64,000 bases of DNA from VFZN01 sp963709325 (GTDB lineage Bacteria > Acidobacteriota > Vicinamibacteria > Vicinamibacterales > UBA2999), in assembly GCA_963709325.1 (NCBI GenBank), contig CAVPVV010000003.1:3224001-3288000 (forward strand). The letters run 5' to 3'. Positions 40,409-49,160 of the stretch are shown here, one piece after another (within the stretch, counting starts at the first letter, position 1; every line of letters begins with the position of its first letter). The notes under the pieces were generated by a model. That model saw nothing but the letters and a program-made list of their open reading frames with translations, searched no databases and was not told the origin of the DNA. The position numbers were made by a program, and so were the translations under genes.

Positions 40409-43096
40409 CTAGACGTCGGCGCGGAGTGCCGTGACCGGGTCGACGCGGGACGCACGCCGTGCCGGAAGATAGGACGCAAGCAGGCCCACGGCTGACAGGA
40501 CCACCGACATCGCGGCATAGGTCGCCGGATCCATCGGGCCGACGCCGAACAGCAACGCCGCCATCACTCGTGTGAGCACCAGCGAAACCACGACGCCGAG
40601 GGCGATCCCCATGACGATCATGCGGAGGCCCTGCCGGAGGAAGAGCGTCCGCACGTCCCGGACCCGCGCCCCGAGCGCCATCCGGATGCCGATCTCCCGC
40701 GTCCGCAGCGCCGCCATGTAGGCGATCACGCTGTAGATCCCGACCAGGCCAAGGCACACGGCGACGAGGGCGGCAATGCCGAGCATCGCCATCGCAAACG
40801 ATGTCTGGGCCATGGAGCGGGCCTGGATCTCGTCGAGCCTCAGCACCGCCGCGACCGGCAGGTCCGGATTGACCGACCAGACGGCCTGCTGAACCTCGCG
40901 CATGAAGCCGGCGGCGCCGAGGCGGTCCGAACGCACCGCATAAGCCATCGTTCGCGTGGGGTAGTTGCTGCTCCCCATCGGCCAGTAGACAACGGCCGTG
41001 GCCGGATGATTCAGTCCATCGTCGCGCTCGTCGCCAACCACGCCGACGATCTCATGCCATTCATCTGACCCGCCGCCGCGCACCCGCCTCGCGAGCGCGC
41101 GCGAAGGTTCGTGCCAGTACTCACGCGCGAGCGTGCTGCTGATGACCACCACCGGCCGCCGCGCGTACACGTCGGTCCACGTGATCGCGCGGCCGGAGAG
41201 GATACGGTTGCCCATGGTTTCGAAAAAGCCGGGCCCAACGCTCTTGTAGCGCCGGAGCGGCGGGAGCGTCCCTTCCGTCGGAGCGGCATCTTCGACGAAG
41301 AGAGGGTTCGCGTTGTCTTCCCCGTCCATGGTGATCGAAGACGCGAGACCGACAGAGGTGACACCGGGCACTTGCGCCAGCCGTTCGGCGATGTTCTGGT
41401 GTGCTCGCGCCACTTGCTCCGTGTCGGTGATCAGACGCCGCGGGATGGCAATGCGGAACGTCTGGACGGTCTTCGGCCGTGTGAAGCCCGGATCGATCTG
41501 TCGCATCGCGACGAACGTGCGGATCATCAGCCCGGACACGACGAGCAGCGTCAAGGCCAGCGCCACTTCAGACACCGCCAGGATGTGCCGGGTGCGGTGC
41601 CGGGCCGGCCCGTCGCTGCTCGAGCGCCCGCCCTCCTTGAGCGTTGTCGCCTGCGGCGCCCGGAATTTCAGGACCGCGATCATGCCGAATATCGCGCCAC
41701 TCAGCACGGAGATGAGGACGGTAAAGAACAGTACGGTGACGTCGATATCGATCTCGCCAACGCGAGGAAGCTCGGCCGGAGCCACGGCTCTCAGCACCCC
41801 GAGTGCGGCTTCGGCGAGCACCAGGCCGACGGCGCCACCTGCGAGCGCCAACAACCCGCTTTCGGACAGCAACGCCCGCGCGAGACGCCCCCGGCTGGCC
41901 CCGAGCGCCGCTCGCATCGCGAGCTCCTGCTGCCGCCCCTCGGCGCGGATGAGGAACAGGTTCGCGACGTTTCCGCAGGCAATCAGCAACACGCCACCAA
42001 CGGCGGCCAGCAGAATCCAGAGCATGCGTCCGATGTCGCCGACAACTTCCTCGACAAGGGGACGAACCTTCGGCTCCAGCTTCAGCACGCCGTAGGACTC
42101 CGGCAGCAGCGGGATCATGCGCGCGATGTCGGCGTTGGCCTGTTCGAGGCTGACGCCCGGCTTCAATCGCGCCAGCGCCTGGCGATCGAAGTTGACGCCG
42201 CGGAACGCAGTCGCGGCGTCCAGCTGCATCGGCAGCACCAGAGCGGCGTCGGTTCGCAGGAATCTGAACGACGGAGGCAGCACGGCGACGATGACCGTCG
42301 CCGCGCCGTCGATGGTGAGCGGTTGCCCAATCACGTTGTCGTCACCACCGAACCGACGCTGCCAGTAGCCGTAGCTGAGGATCGTCCGCAGCGGCCGACC
42401 CGGCGCGGTGTCCTCGGCGTCGAACAGGCGGCCGAGGTGCGGCTGCACGCCGAGAAGAGGCAGTGTGGTGTCGGTGACTGACAGCGCCTCGACCTGCTCC
42501 GGATCGCCTCGTCCGGTTACCGACACCTGATTGATGTCCCAGGCGCCGGTCGCCTCGAAGGCCCGCTGGTTGTCGCGATACGTGAGATACGTCGCCGGGC
42601 CCTGGTTCATCGTCTCCAGGTTCACGCCCGGCCCCCGATGGAGCAGGGTGACGAGCGTGTCCGGGTCACGAAAGGGCAGCGGCTTCAGCAGGACACCGTA
42701 GACCACGCTGAAGATCGCCGTGGTCGCGCCGATGCCGAGCCCCAGCGTCAGAATCGCGGTCGCGGCAAATCCCGGCTGGCGTTTGAGGATGCGCAGCGCA
42801 TAGCGGAGGTCCTGCCCGACATCGCCGAAGGCCCGGCCGGTGGGCGCCGCCGGTGTGACCGGAGGCGGGGCGTTCGTGTGACGGAGAGCCGCGATATGCC
42901 GCGACAGCGCGTCACCGCCCTCGAAGCCGGCAAGAGCGTGGCGGGTCGCCTCTTCTGGTGACGCGCCACCTGCAAGGGACTCACGGTATCGATCGTCCAG
43001 GTGCTGCGACAGCTCCTCGACAATGTCTGCTTCGTGCGCCGGCGACAGCTGGAGCGGCGACAGCCGCGCCCGCACCTCGGCCTTCCAGTCAGGCAT
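40409..43096 (-). CDS. ADOP-type duplicated ABC permease
   Basis: This 895-residue orphan permease begins with a cytosolic region of about 110 residues (MPDWKAEVRARLSPLQLSPA, EELSQHLDDRYRESLAGGAS) typical of the family, followed by TM1 (GFAATAILTLGLGIGATTAI) and KPLPFRDPDTLVTL. The MacB core, an FtsX block (QELAMRAALGASRGRLARAL), a mid TM, a second core and the last FtsX block (REIGIRMALGARVRDVRTLF; YLPARRASRVDPVTALRADV) follow. Duplication of the MacB/FtsX unit is therefore complete. Its start overlaps the padR stop by eight bases. No ATPase lies nearby. The cargo is unknown; related MacB systems export peptides or lipids. Confidence 0.9.
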   Translation of the reverse strand: MPDWKAEVRARLSPLQLSPAHEADIVEELSQHLDDRYRESLAGGASPEEATRHALAGFEGGDALSRHIAALRHTNAPPPVTPAAPTGRAFGDVGQDLRYALRILKRQPGFAATAILTLGLGIGATTAIFSVVYGVLLKPLPFRDPDTLVTLLHRGPGVNLETMNQGPATYLTYRDNQRAFEATGAWDINQVSVTGRGDPEQVEALSVTDTTLPLLGVQPHLGRLFDAEDTAPGRPLRTILSYGYWQRRFGGDDNVIGQPLTIDGAATVIVAVLPPSFRFLRTDAALVLPMQLDAATAFRGVNFDRQALARLKPGVSLEQANADIARMIPLLPESYGVLKLEPKVRPLVEEVVGDIGRMLWILLAAVGGVLLIACGNVANLFLIRAEGRQQELAMRAALGASRGRLARALLSESGLLALAGGAVGLVLAEAALGVLRAVAPAELPRVGEIDIDVTVLFFTVLISVLSGAIFGMIAVLKFRAPQATTLKEGGRSSSDGPARHRTRHILAVSEVALALTLLVVSGLMIRTFVAMRQIDPGFTRPKTVQTFRIAIPRRLITDTEQVARAHQNIAERLAQVPGVTSVGLASSITMDGEDNANPLFVEDAAPTEGTLPPLRRYKSVGPGFFETMGNRILSGRAITWTDVYARRPVVVISSTLAREYWHEPSRALARRVRGGGSDEWHEIVGVVGDERDDGLNHPATAVVYWPMGSSNYPTRTMAYAVRSDRLGAAGFMREVQQAVWSVNPDLPVAAVLRLDEIQARSMAQTSFAMAMLGIAALVAVCLGLVGIYSVIAYMAALRTREIGIRMALGARVRDVRTLFLRQGLRMIVMGIALGVVVSLVLTRVMAALLFGVGPMDPATYAAMSVVLSAVGLLASYLPARRASRVDPVTALRADV

Positions 43097-43442
43097 GGTC
43101 GTCTCCGGTCACGCGACGCACGGCTTCGACGAACGCTTCCCAGGTGCGTCGCTGCTCCGCGAGCACCAGGCGCCCCTCCGCCGTCACCTTGTAGAAGCGC
43201 CGGCGCCGCTCGTCGGGCTTCTCGACCCAGGTGCCCTTGATCCAGCCGCGCTCCTCGAGGCGATACAGCAACGGATAAAGGGAGTCGATGTGGAACTTCA
43301 GCTGCCCGCCGGATCGCGTTTCGATCAGCTTGCTCAGGTCGTAGCCGTGCCGAGGCCGGGCGTCCAGCAGCGAGAGGATCAGCAACTCGGCGGATCCGCG
43401 TTTGAGCTCTCGGTCGAGGGCGCGGGCGTTGATACCTGACAT
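43089..43442 (-). CDS. PadR-family transcriptional regulator
   Basis: The 117-residue product matches PadR-type winged-helix regulators (AELLILSLLDARPRHGYDLS, FHIDSLYPLLYRLEERGWI, PDERRRRFYKVTAEGRLVL). It presumably represses its own operon with the ADOP permease, with which it overlaps by eight bases. A promoter with near-consensus elements ends six bases before its ATG (see 43449-43477), and no Shine-Dalgarno is visible, so the message may be leaderless. The gap between this gene and the monooxygenase gene on the other strand is 162 bases and holds no other gene I can support. Confidence 0.92.
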   Translation of the reverse strand: MSGINARALDRELKRGSAELLILSLLDARPRHGYDLSKLIETRSGGQLKFHIDSLYPLLYRLEERGWIKGTWVEKPDERRRRFYKVTAEGRLVLAEQRRTWEAFVEAVRRVTGDDHA

Positions 43443-43448
43443 GAGCAG

Positions 43449-43477
43449 ATAGTATGTGGACAGTGCTGGCCGGTCAA
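43449..43477 (-). promoter_or_regulatory. Sigma-70-like promoter for padR-ADOP
   Basis: On the minus strand TTGACC (43472-43477), a 17-bp spacer and TACTAT (43449-43454) give a good -35/-10 pair. The padR ATG lies six bases after the -10, so the transcript would start at or next to the start codon. Confidence 0.6.
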
Positions 43478-43604
43478 GACCGCGTCAGTCAGTTGGCAGT
43501 ATCACTACCAAAAGTGACAATCTTGCCACTCGTGCCATTGTCAGGCGACTCGGTAATGTCGGATCCGGCTGCGGCGTGGTGCCGCGGCCAGGAGGTATTC
43601 GACA

Positions 43605-43913
43605 GTGCCAAAACTGAGCTTGTTCGTTCGTCTGGAAGCAAAGCCGGGGAAGGAAGCAGCGGTTGCCGCATTTCTCGCGCAGGGCCTCCAGCTCGCGCGA
43701 CAGGAGCCGACGACGCCGGTCTGGTTTGCGTTGCGGCTCGGGCCCTCAACCTTCGGGGTGTTCGACGCGTTCGCCGATGAGGCCGGCCGGCAGGCCCATC
43801 TCAATGGACCGATTGCGCAGGCGCTGATGGCGCAGGCGCCGGACCTGCTGGCGTCGCCGCCGGTTATCGAGCGCGTCGAGGTGCTCGGCGCCAAGCTGCC
43901 CAAGGCGGCCTAA
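43605..43913 (+). CDS. Putative quinol monooxygenase, ABM-domain protein
   Basis: The 102-residue product has the single antibiotic-biosynthesis-monooxygenase (ABM) alpha-beta fold (KLSLFVRLEAKPGKEAAVAA, FGVFDAFADEAGRQAHLNGP, LASPPVIERVEVLGAKL). YgiN-type members are dimeric and have quinol monooxygenase activity without a cofactor. The start is GTG 43605, nine bases after AGGAGG; no ATG is available in the proper place. It is cytoplasmic. Downstream, 70 bases on, is a VOC protein on the same strand, possibly in one transcript. Confidence 0.85.
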   Translation: MPKLSLFVRLEAKPGKEAAVAAFLAQGLQLARQEPTTPVWFALRLGPSTFGVFDAFADEAGRQAHLNGPIAQALMAQAPDLLASPPVIERVEVLGAKLPKAA

Positions 43914-43983
43914 TTACCTCAGGCGTCCCGTCACTGCGAGCCACTTGAGCCGTGGGCTCCAACGGTAGTTTCATACCGGAGTC

Positions 43984-44460
43984 ATGAAACCAAAGAACAC
44001 CATCTGCCTCTGGTTCGACAGAGACGCGCTCGAGGCGGCTCGCTTCTACGCCGCCACTTTTCCGGATAGCGAGGTGACCGGCGTTCACAAGGCGCCCAGC
44101 GATTACCCGGGCGGCAAGCAGGGCGACGTCCTGACGGTGGAGTTCACCGTTCTGGGCGTCCCCTGTCTCGGCCTCAACGGCGGCCCCGAGTTCAAGCACA
44201 ACGAGGCCTTCTCATTCCAGGTCGCCACGGACAATCAGAAAGAAACCGACCGCTACTGGAATGCGATTGTCGGCAACGGCGGTAAGGAAAGTGCGTGCGG
44301 GTGGTGCAAGGACCGTTGGGGCCTCTCCTGGCAGATCACGCCGCGTGCGCTGACCGATGCGCTTGCGGCCGGTGGCGCCGAGGCCAAGCGCGCCTTCGAG
44401 GCGATGATGCCGATGAAGAAGATCGACGTTGCCACCATCGAAGCGGCGCGGCGCGGCTGA
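43984..44460 (+). CDS. VOC-superfamily protein, YjdN/3-dmu-9 3-mt type
   Basis: The 158-residue product belongs to the branch often mislabelled 3-demethylubiquinone-9 3-methyltransferase: NTICLWFDRDALEAARFYAATFPDSEV in pieces at the N-terminus, VEFTVLGVPCLGLNGGPEFKHNEAFSFQV in the middle and CGWCKDRWGLSWQITPRAL near the C-terminus, all family hallmarks. The fold is VOC, and methyltransferase activity is not expected. It is cytoplasmic, substrate unknown. It follows the quinol monooxygenase homologue and precedes the ACT protein at 49 bases, all in one direction. Confidence 0.88.
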   Translation: MKPKNTICLWFDRDALEAARFYAATFPDSEVTGVHKAPSDYPGGKQGDVLTVEFTVLGVPCLGLNGGPEFKHNEAFSFQVATDNQKETDRYWNAIVGNGGKESACGWCKDRWGLSWQITPRALTDALAAGGAEAKRAFEAMMPMKKIDVATIEAARRG

Positions 44461-44509
44461 CCGTGCCGATCGACACCGTGATAGCATCGCGCCGCTTCAG
44501 GAGCGGCCC

Positions 44510-44890
44510 ATGACTACGCACGTCGCAGCAGACCTTGCGGTGATACTGGCAGAGAATCGGCCCGGCGCGCTCGCCAAGGCGATTGGCACGATTGCCGGAG
44601 CCGGCATCAACATCGACGGCTATGCCGAGATGAACGGCGTCGTCCACGTGCTGACGACCGAGCTCGCCGCGGCGCGGCAGTGCCTGACCGCGGCGGGGTT
44701 TCGCGAGATCCAGGAGCAGGACGTCGTGGTCGTTCCCGTCGAGAACGAGGCCGGCGCCGCCGCCCATGTGTTTCAGCGCATCGCCGATGCGCACATCGAC
44801 GTGCGCTACAGCTACATGGCGACCGGCAATCGTCTGGTCATCGCCGCGAGCGACGTGCACGCGGTTCTCGACGCCGTCGGCCAACCCTGA
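44510..44890 (+). CDS. Tandem ACT-domain protein
   Basis: Start at ATG 44510 behind CAGGAG; 126 residues. Two ACT-like halves: LAVILAENRPGALAKAIGTI-AGAGINIDGYAEM and AAHVFQRIADAHIDVRYSYMATGNRLVIAASDV. ACT domains bind amino acids or other small ligands and regulate enzymes. With no catalytic domain attached, this may be a free-standing regulator or allosteric subunit. It is the last of three same-strand genes (ABM, VOC, ACT) and converges on the kinase-propeller gene with 57 bases between stops. Confidence 0.85.
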   Translation: MTTHVAADLAVILAENRPGALAKAIGTIAGAGINIDGYAEMNGVVHVLTTELAAARQCLTAAGFREIQEQDVVVVPVENEAGAAAHVFQRIADAHIDVRYSYMATGNRLVIAASDVHAVLDAVGQP

Positions 44891-44947
44891 AAGGGTCCCC
44901 GGGCGTAGCAGCCCCTTGCGGGTCGCGGCATCGGCTTCACTACCCGC

Positions 44948-47644
44948 TCAGCGTCGCGTCACGAGACCATCCAGCAGCACGATATCCGCGTCACCGTCGC
45001 CGACGGCGGCAAGAATGGACTTGCCGTCCGGCGACCACGATACCCGGCGGACGATGAACGTGGCGCGGTCGCCGAAATCCGTGACCTGCCGCCACGCACT
45101 CGTGCGCGTGGAGAGGGCCCAGATGTTCGTGGTGTCGCCGTCGGTGAGCGGCATCGCCAGCCACTCTCCGTCTGGCGAGAGGGCGGGATTGACGATCTGC
45201 CAGCTTGGGACGCGCGAAGCAGGAATGCGCGTAAGCGCGCGTGATGGACCATCTTCCGGAGTGGCCGCCAGGATTTCGAATTCGGGCCGCCCATCGAGGA
45301 GCGGCCGTTCGACCACGTAGTACAGCGTCGCATCGTGCAGGCCGATCACGTTCCGCGTCGGATCGGATCGGACCGGGATTGCCGCCCCGCCGCGCGAGGA
45401 GACCTTGTACAGCATTCCCGCCGACGTCTCGGCGTAGTACAGCCATTGCCCGTCAGAAGACCACGCCTGGCCGAGGCCCTGCTTTGCGATGTTGCGCTCA
45501 TCCGTTCCATCGGGATTGACGAGCCAGATGCCGAAGTCGAAGCCGGTGCGGCCTTTCGATGACACGAACGCTATCGACCGTCCGTCCGGTGACCACACCG
45601 GTACGCCGACCGTGACATTCGGATCGTCCTCGAACGTGACTTGTCGAAGGTCGCCGGTTCGGGTCGACTCCACCCAGAGGTTGCCATGTCCTCCAGTGTC
45701 TGACAGGAACGCGATCTCACCTCCGTCAGGGGCCGCGGTCGGCGTCAAGACGTGGCCCGTCTGGCGTGTCAGCGGAACGGCACGGCGGACGTTGTCCGTG
45801 GGGTCGTTCCCGAACGGGTATCTCCAGATATCGAAGTTGATTCGCCACCGGACCGCGGCGACCAGTCCGCTGGCGTGCACGTCAGGTTGGTCGTACCATG
45901 CGTCGGCCGCGGTGATCTGGCGGGGAACCCCGGTATCGATCCGCACATCCCACAAGCTCAGGCTCGGCAAGTACGGAATCGTGCTTCCGCGGCTCGAGCC
46001 ATAGATGATTCGAGCGCCGTCGGGAAGCCACGCCAGTCCGTCGATGATGTTCCTGTCTTGTGTCAGCTGGCGCATCTCACCAGTGGAGGGCGAAGTCGCG
46101 AAGATGTCGAACCGGAGACCATCCCCGCGCTGAAAAGCAATCCACTGCTCGTCGGGAGACCAGCGCGGATGGCGATGATAGCCGGGGGCCGATTGCGCGA
46201 TCAGCCGCACGTTGCGTCCATCGAGCGATGCCGTGACGAGCTCGATTCCATCGTCCGCGGCCCTGAAGCAGGCCAACTGCCCGGTCCGGCTCACGTCGGC
46301 GTCGCCGACGCTGGTGATGACCCGACGTGGCGAGCCGCCTAATGCCGGGATGCTCCAGATCGCCCCTTGCGCATCGCCGGGCGCCGCTGGGGAAAAGTAG
46401 ACGATTGAATTTCCGTCCGGCGACCACCGGGGAGACTGGTGATCGGCCGCATCATCGGTGATCCGCACCGGCGATCCGCGGCCGAGCAGACGGATGAAGA
46501 TCTGGCGGTGTCCGTTGACACTGGCCGTAAACGCCACCGATCTGCCGTCCGGTGAGATGGACGGAAACTCCTCTAGGCCGGCAAAGTCGGTCAGCGGAAG
46601 CACGCGGTGGACAACCGCTGGCTGGGCGGGCGGCCCTGTCCATTTCCCAGCGAGAAACGCCGCGATCGGGAGGGCGAGGGCTGCGACCGCGGTCAGGAGA
46701 CTTCTGGTTGGGCCCCACCGTCGCGCTCGCCTCGGCTGGCCCGTTCCGACGACCGTTGGCAGGGACGTCAGGTCGTAGACGAGGTCGCGCGCATTCTGAA
46801 AACGCTCCTCTGGCGCCTTCTCCAGGCAGTGGCGCACGATGCGCTCGAGCGGAGGCGCAATCGAGAGGGCGCGGCCCAGCTCCGGCGGCTCGTCGTGAAG
46901 GACCGCACTGAGTGTCTCCGCCGTCGTGCTGCGGCGGAACGGCGCGAATCCCGCCAGCATTTCGTAGAGAACCGCTCCGGCGCTGAAAATGTCGGATCGA
47001 TGATCGATGCGCAGGCCGCGTGCCTGTTCTGGGGACATGTAGGCGGCCGTGCCAATCACCGGGCCGATCTGCATGCCGTCGATGGTGACCGTCGCGGTCG
47101 CGTTGTCGGACCCAGCAGGGTCGATTATCTTCGCGAGGCCGAAGTCGAGGATCTTGACGCGGCCGTCTCTCGTCACGAACAGGTTGTCCGGCTTGACATC
47201 GCGATGGACGAGCCCGCGCTCGTGCCCGGCGGCCAGCCCATTCGCAACCTGGATCGCGTAGTCGACGGCTTTTCGCGGCGCCAACGGCCGGCCGTTGATG
47301 CGTGCCCGCAGCGTGCCACCCTCGAGGAGCTCCGTGACGATGAAAGCCGTCCCGTTGTGCACACCAACGTCATGGATCGCGACGACGTTGGGATGGTTCA
47401 GGCTCGCTGCGGCGCGGGCTTCCTGTTCGAAACGCCGCTGGCGAGCTGGATCGTCGCGGAAGGGTGTCCGGAGCACCTTGATCGCGACCTCGCGCAGCAG
47501 CTGCGGGTCCCGGGCACGGAAGACGTCGCCCGTCCCACCGCAGCCGAGGGGGCCCAGGATTTCGAACCGTCCGATTCGATCTCCGACCGCCAGACGCATG
47601 GCAGGCCCGGGCCAGGCGCTGCCATCTTCCAATTGGATTTCCAT
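44948..47644 (-). CDS. Ser/Thr protein kinase fused to an extracytoplasmic PD40 propeller
   Basis: The 898-residue protein has an N-terminal Pkn-type kinase domain (about 24-285): G-loop GCGGTGDVFRARD, VAIKVL lysine, HRDVKPDNLFV catalytic loop, DFGLAK and SPE (APE) motif. A single TM (about 315-335, LLTAVAALALPIAAFLAGKW) follows, then a TolB/PD40 propeller of about 540 residues (FPSISPDGRSVAFTASVNG, WSPDGNSIVYFS, WSPDGKSILAAV). So the propeller lies outside the cytoplasm and the kinase inside: a sensor-kinase layout common in Acidobacteria. The substrate is not evident. The gene is divergent from the haloperoxidase operon with 79 bases between starts. Confidence 0.93.
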   Translation of the reverse strand: MEIQLEDGSAWPGPAMRLAVGDRIGRFEILGPLGCGGTGDVFRARDPQLLREVAIKVLRTPFRDDPARQRRFEQEARAAASLNHPNVVAIHDVGVHNGTAFIVTELLEGGTLRARINGRPLAPRKAVDYAIQVANGLAAGHERGLVHRDVKPDNLFVTRDGRVKILDFGLAKIIDPAGSDNATATVTIDGMQIGPVIGTAAYMSPEQARGLRIDHRSDIFSAGAVLYEMLAGFAPFRRSTTAETLSAVLHDEPPELGRALSIAPPLERIVRHCLEKAPEERFQNARDLVYDLTSLPTVVGTGQPRRARRWGPTRSLLTAVAALALPIAAFLAGKWTGPPAQPAVVHRVLPLTDFAGLEEFPSISPDGRSVAFTASVNGHRQIFIRLLGRGSPVRITDDAADHQSPRWSPDGNSIVYFSPAAPGDAQGAIWSIPALGGSPRRVITSVGDADVSRTGQLACFRAADDGIELVTASLDGRNVRLIAQSAPGYHRHPRWSPDEQWIAFQRGDGLRFDIFATSPSTGEMRQLTQDRNIIDGLAWLPDGARIIYGSSRGSTIPYLPSLSLWDVRIDTGVPRQITAADAWYDQPDVHASGLVAAVRWRINFDIWRYPFGNDPTDNVRRAVPLTRQTGHVLTPTAAPDGGEIAFLSDTGGHGNLWVESTRTGDLRQVTFEDDPNVTVGVPVWSPDGRSIAFVSSKGRTGFDFGIWLVNPDGTDERNIAKQGLGQAWSSDGQWLYYAETSAGMLYKVSSRGGAAIPVRSDPTRNVIGLHDATLYYVVERPLLDGRPEFEILAATPEDGPSRALTRIPASRVPSWQIVNPALSPDGEWLAMPLTDGDTTNIWALSTRTSAWRQVTDFGDRATFIVRRVSWSPDGKSILAAVGDGDADIVLLDGLVTRR

Positions 47645-47723
47645 GACACCCCAATGAGTTCCTCAGGATGTGCCGGCCACGCAGCGCGCATTCTATGCCG
47701 GTTCGGATCACGAGGAGGGGGCT

Positions 47724-49151
47724 ATGAGAGTCGCTACGCGCGTCGGAGTTGTCATGGCGCTGGCGGCCGGCGCGACGGCGGGCAATCGAGCGGTCGAGCT
47801 TCGGGCCGAGCTGTCGCCGGCGCCGGTCATCTTCTGGAGCCTCGAAGCCCAGCGCGCCGTCGTCCCAGCGGGTCTGGGGAACATCTTCGGCGCTGAAAAT
47901 TACGGAAACAAGTTTCCCGGCGAGGCCGCGCTCTACATGGGAATCGTCCACGCCGCGATCTATGACGCGGCGCTGGCGATCGAGGGCGGGTACGAACCGT
48001 ACACGATTGCCATCGAGACGCGACCCGGCGCATCGTCGGCCGCTGCGGTTGCGACGGCTGTGCACCACACGCTGGTCGGCTCGACCGACCTGGGTCTGCA
48101 AGGTCTACAACCGGCACTCGGACTGACGGCGGCGCAGCAAGCGATGCTCGACGCCGACTACGACGGCTATATCGGCACGATTCCCGACGGGCCATCGAAG
48201 AGCAATGGCATCGGGATCGGCGAGCAGGTCGCGATTGCGATCACGACGCTGCGCGACAACGATGGCCGCGAGCCGAACCCGATGCTCGCCGACCTCGACC
48301 CGCCGCCCCTGGGCCCGGGCGTCTGGGAGCGAAATCCCGGCACTCCTCTACCGCCGGTGCTCGGTCTCCGCCTGCCGGGGATCAGGCCGCTTGCACTCGA
48401 GCGGGCCTCGCAGTTTCGTCCGGACGGGCCGAATCCGCTGACCAGCGAAGAGTACGCCGAAGACTTCAACGAGGTGAAGAAGCTCGGCCGTGGGGACGGC
48501 GTCGCCCGCACGCCGGAGCAGACCACCCAGGCGCTCTTCTGGACCGACCACGACTTGCGGCAGTGGAACGAGGCCATGCTCAGACTGGCCAGCGCGCGGC
48601 GGCTCGACCTCGTGCAGACGGCGCGCATGCTGGCGATGGCGCACGTCAGCGGCGCCGACGCCATGATCGGGTGCTTTGATGCGAAGTATGCGTACTGGTT
48701 CTGGAGGCCGTACCAGGCGATTCCGCGTGCGGATACCGATGGAAACACCTCGACAGTGCCTGACACCGCCTGGCGGCCGCTCGGCGCGACACCGAATTTT
48801 CCTGAGTACCCGTCAGCCCATGCGTGTCACACTGGCGCGGTCGCGGAAGCGCTGAAGGCATTCTTCGGCACCGATAAGGTCACCCTCTCCCTCGATAGCC
48901 GCGTCACGGGCACCGTACGCCGGTACAGCCGCTTCCACGATGTTGTGAAAGATGTGAACGAAGCTCGCGTGCTGGCTGGATTCCACTTCCGCAACTCGGA
49001 TCAGGAAGGGGCACACCTCGGTCGCAAAGTCGCCCGTTTTGTGACCGGTCATCTGTTCGGGCCAATCGAGGGATCGGTGGTGTCCAGGTCCAGGACGCCG
49101 CACTTCTTCCACTTGGCTGAGCGTTCGCCCGGGAATCACCCGAGCAATTAG
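47724..49151 (+). CDS. Exported vanadium-dependent haloperoxidase-like (PAP2 superfamily) protein
   Basis: Start at ATG 47724 behind GAGGAGG; 475 residues with a signal peptide. The C-terminal half holds the vanadate/phosphate site: K and R in KYAYWFWRPYQAI, the PSAHACHTGA loop (a PSGH variant) and R/H in EARVLAGFHFRNS. The vanadate-binding acid-phosphatase fold is shared by vanadium haloperoxidases and PAP2 phosphatases. The N-terminal part (GAENYGNKFPGEAALYMGIV) is that of the bacterial haloperoxidase-like family. Substrates could be halides or phosphate esters in the periplasm. A cytochrome c peroxidase gene starts nine bases past its stop, so they form an operon. Confidence 0.88.
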   Translation: MRVATRVGVVMALAAGATAGNRAVELRAELSPAPVIFWSLEAQRAVVPAGLGNIFGAENYGNKFPGEAALYMGIVHAAIYDAALAIEGGYEPYTIAIETRPGASSAAAVATAVHHTLVGSTDLGLQGLQPALGLTAAQQAMLDADYDGYIGTIPDGPSKSNGIGIGEQVAIAITTLRDNDGREPNPMLADLDPPPLGPGVWERNPGTPLPPVLGLRLPGIRPLALERASQFRPDGPNPLTSEEYAEDFNEVKKLGRGDGVARTPEQTTQALFWTDHDLRQWNEAMLRLASARRLDLVQTARMLAMAHVSGADAMIGCFDAKYAYWFWRPYQAIPRADTDGNTSTVPDTAWRPLGATPNFPEYPSAHACHTGAVAEALKAFFGTDKVTLSLDSRVTGTVRRYSRFHDVVKDVNEARVLAGFHFRNSDQEGAHLGRKVARFVTGHLFGPIEGSVVSRSRTPHFFHLAERSPGNHPSN

Positions 49152-49160
49152 GGGGTTCGT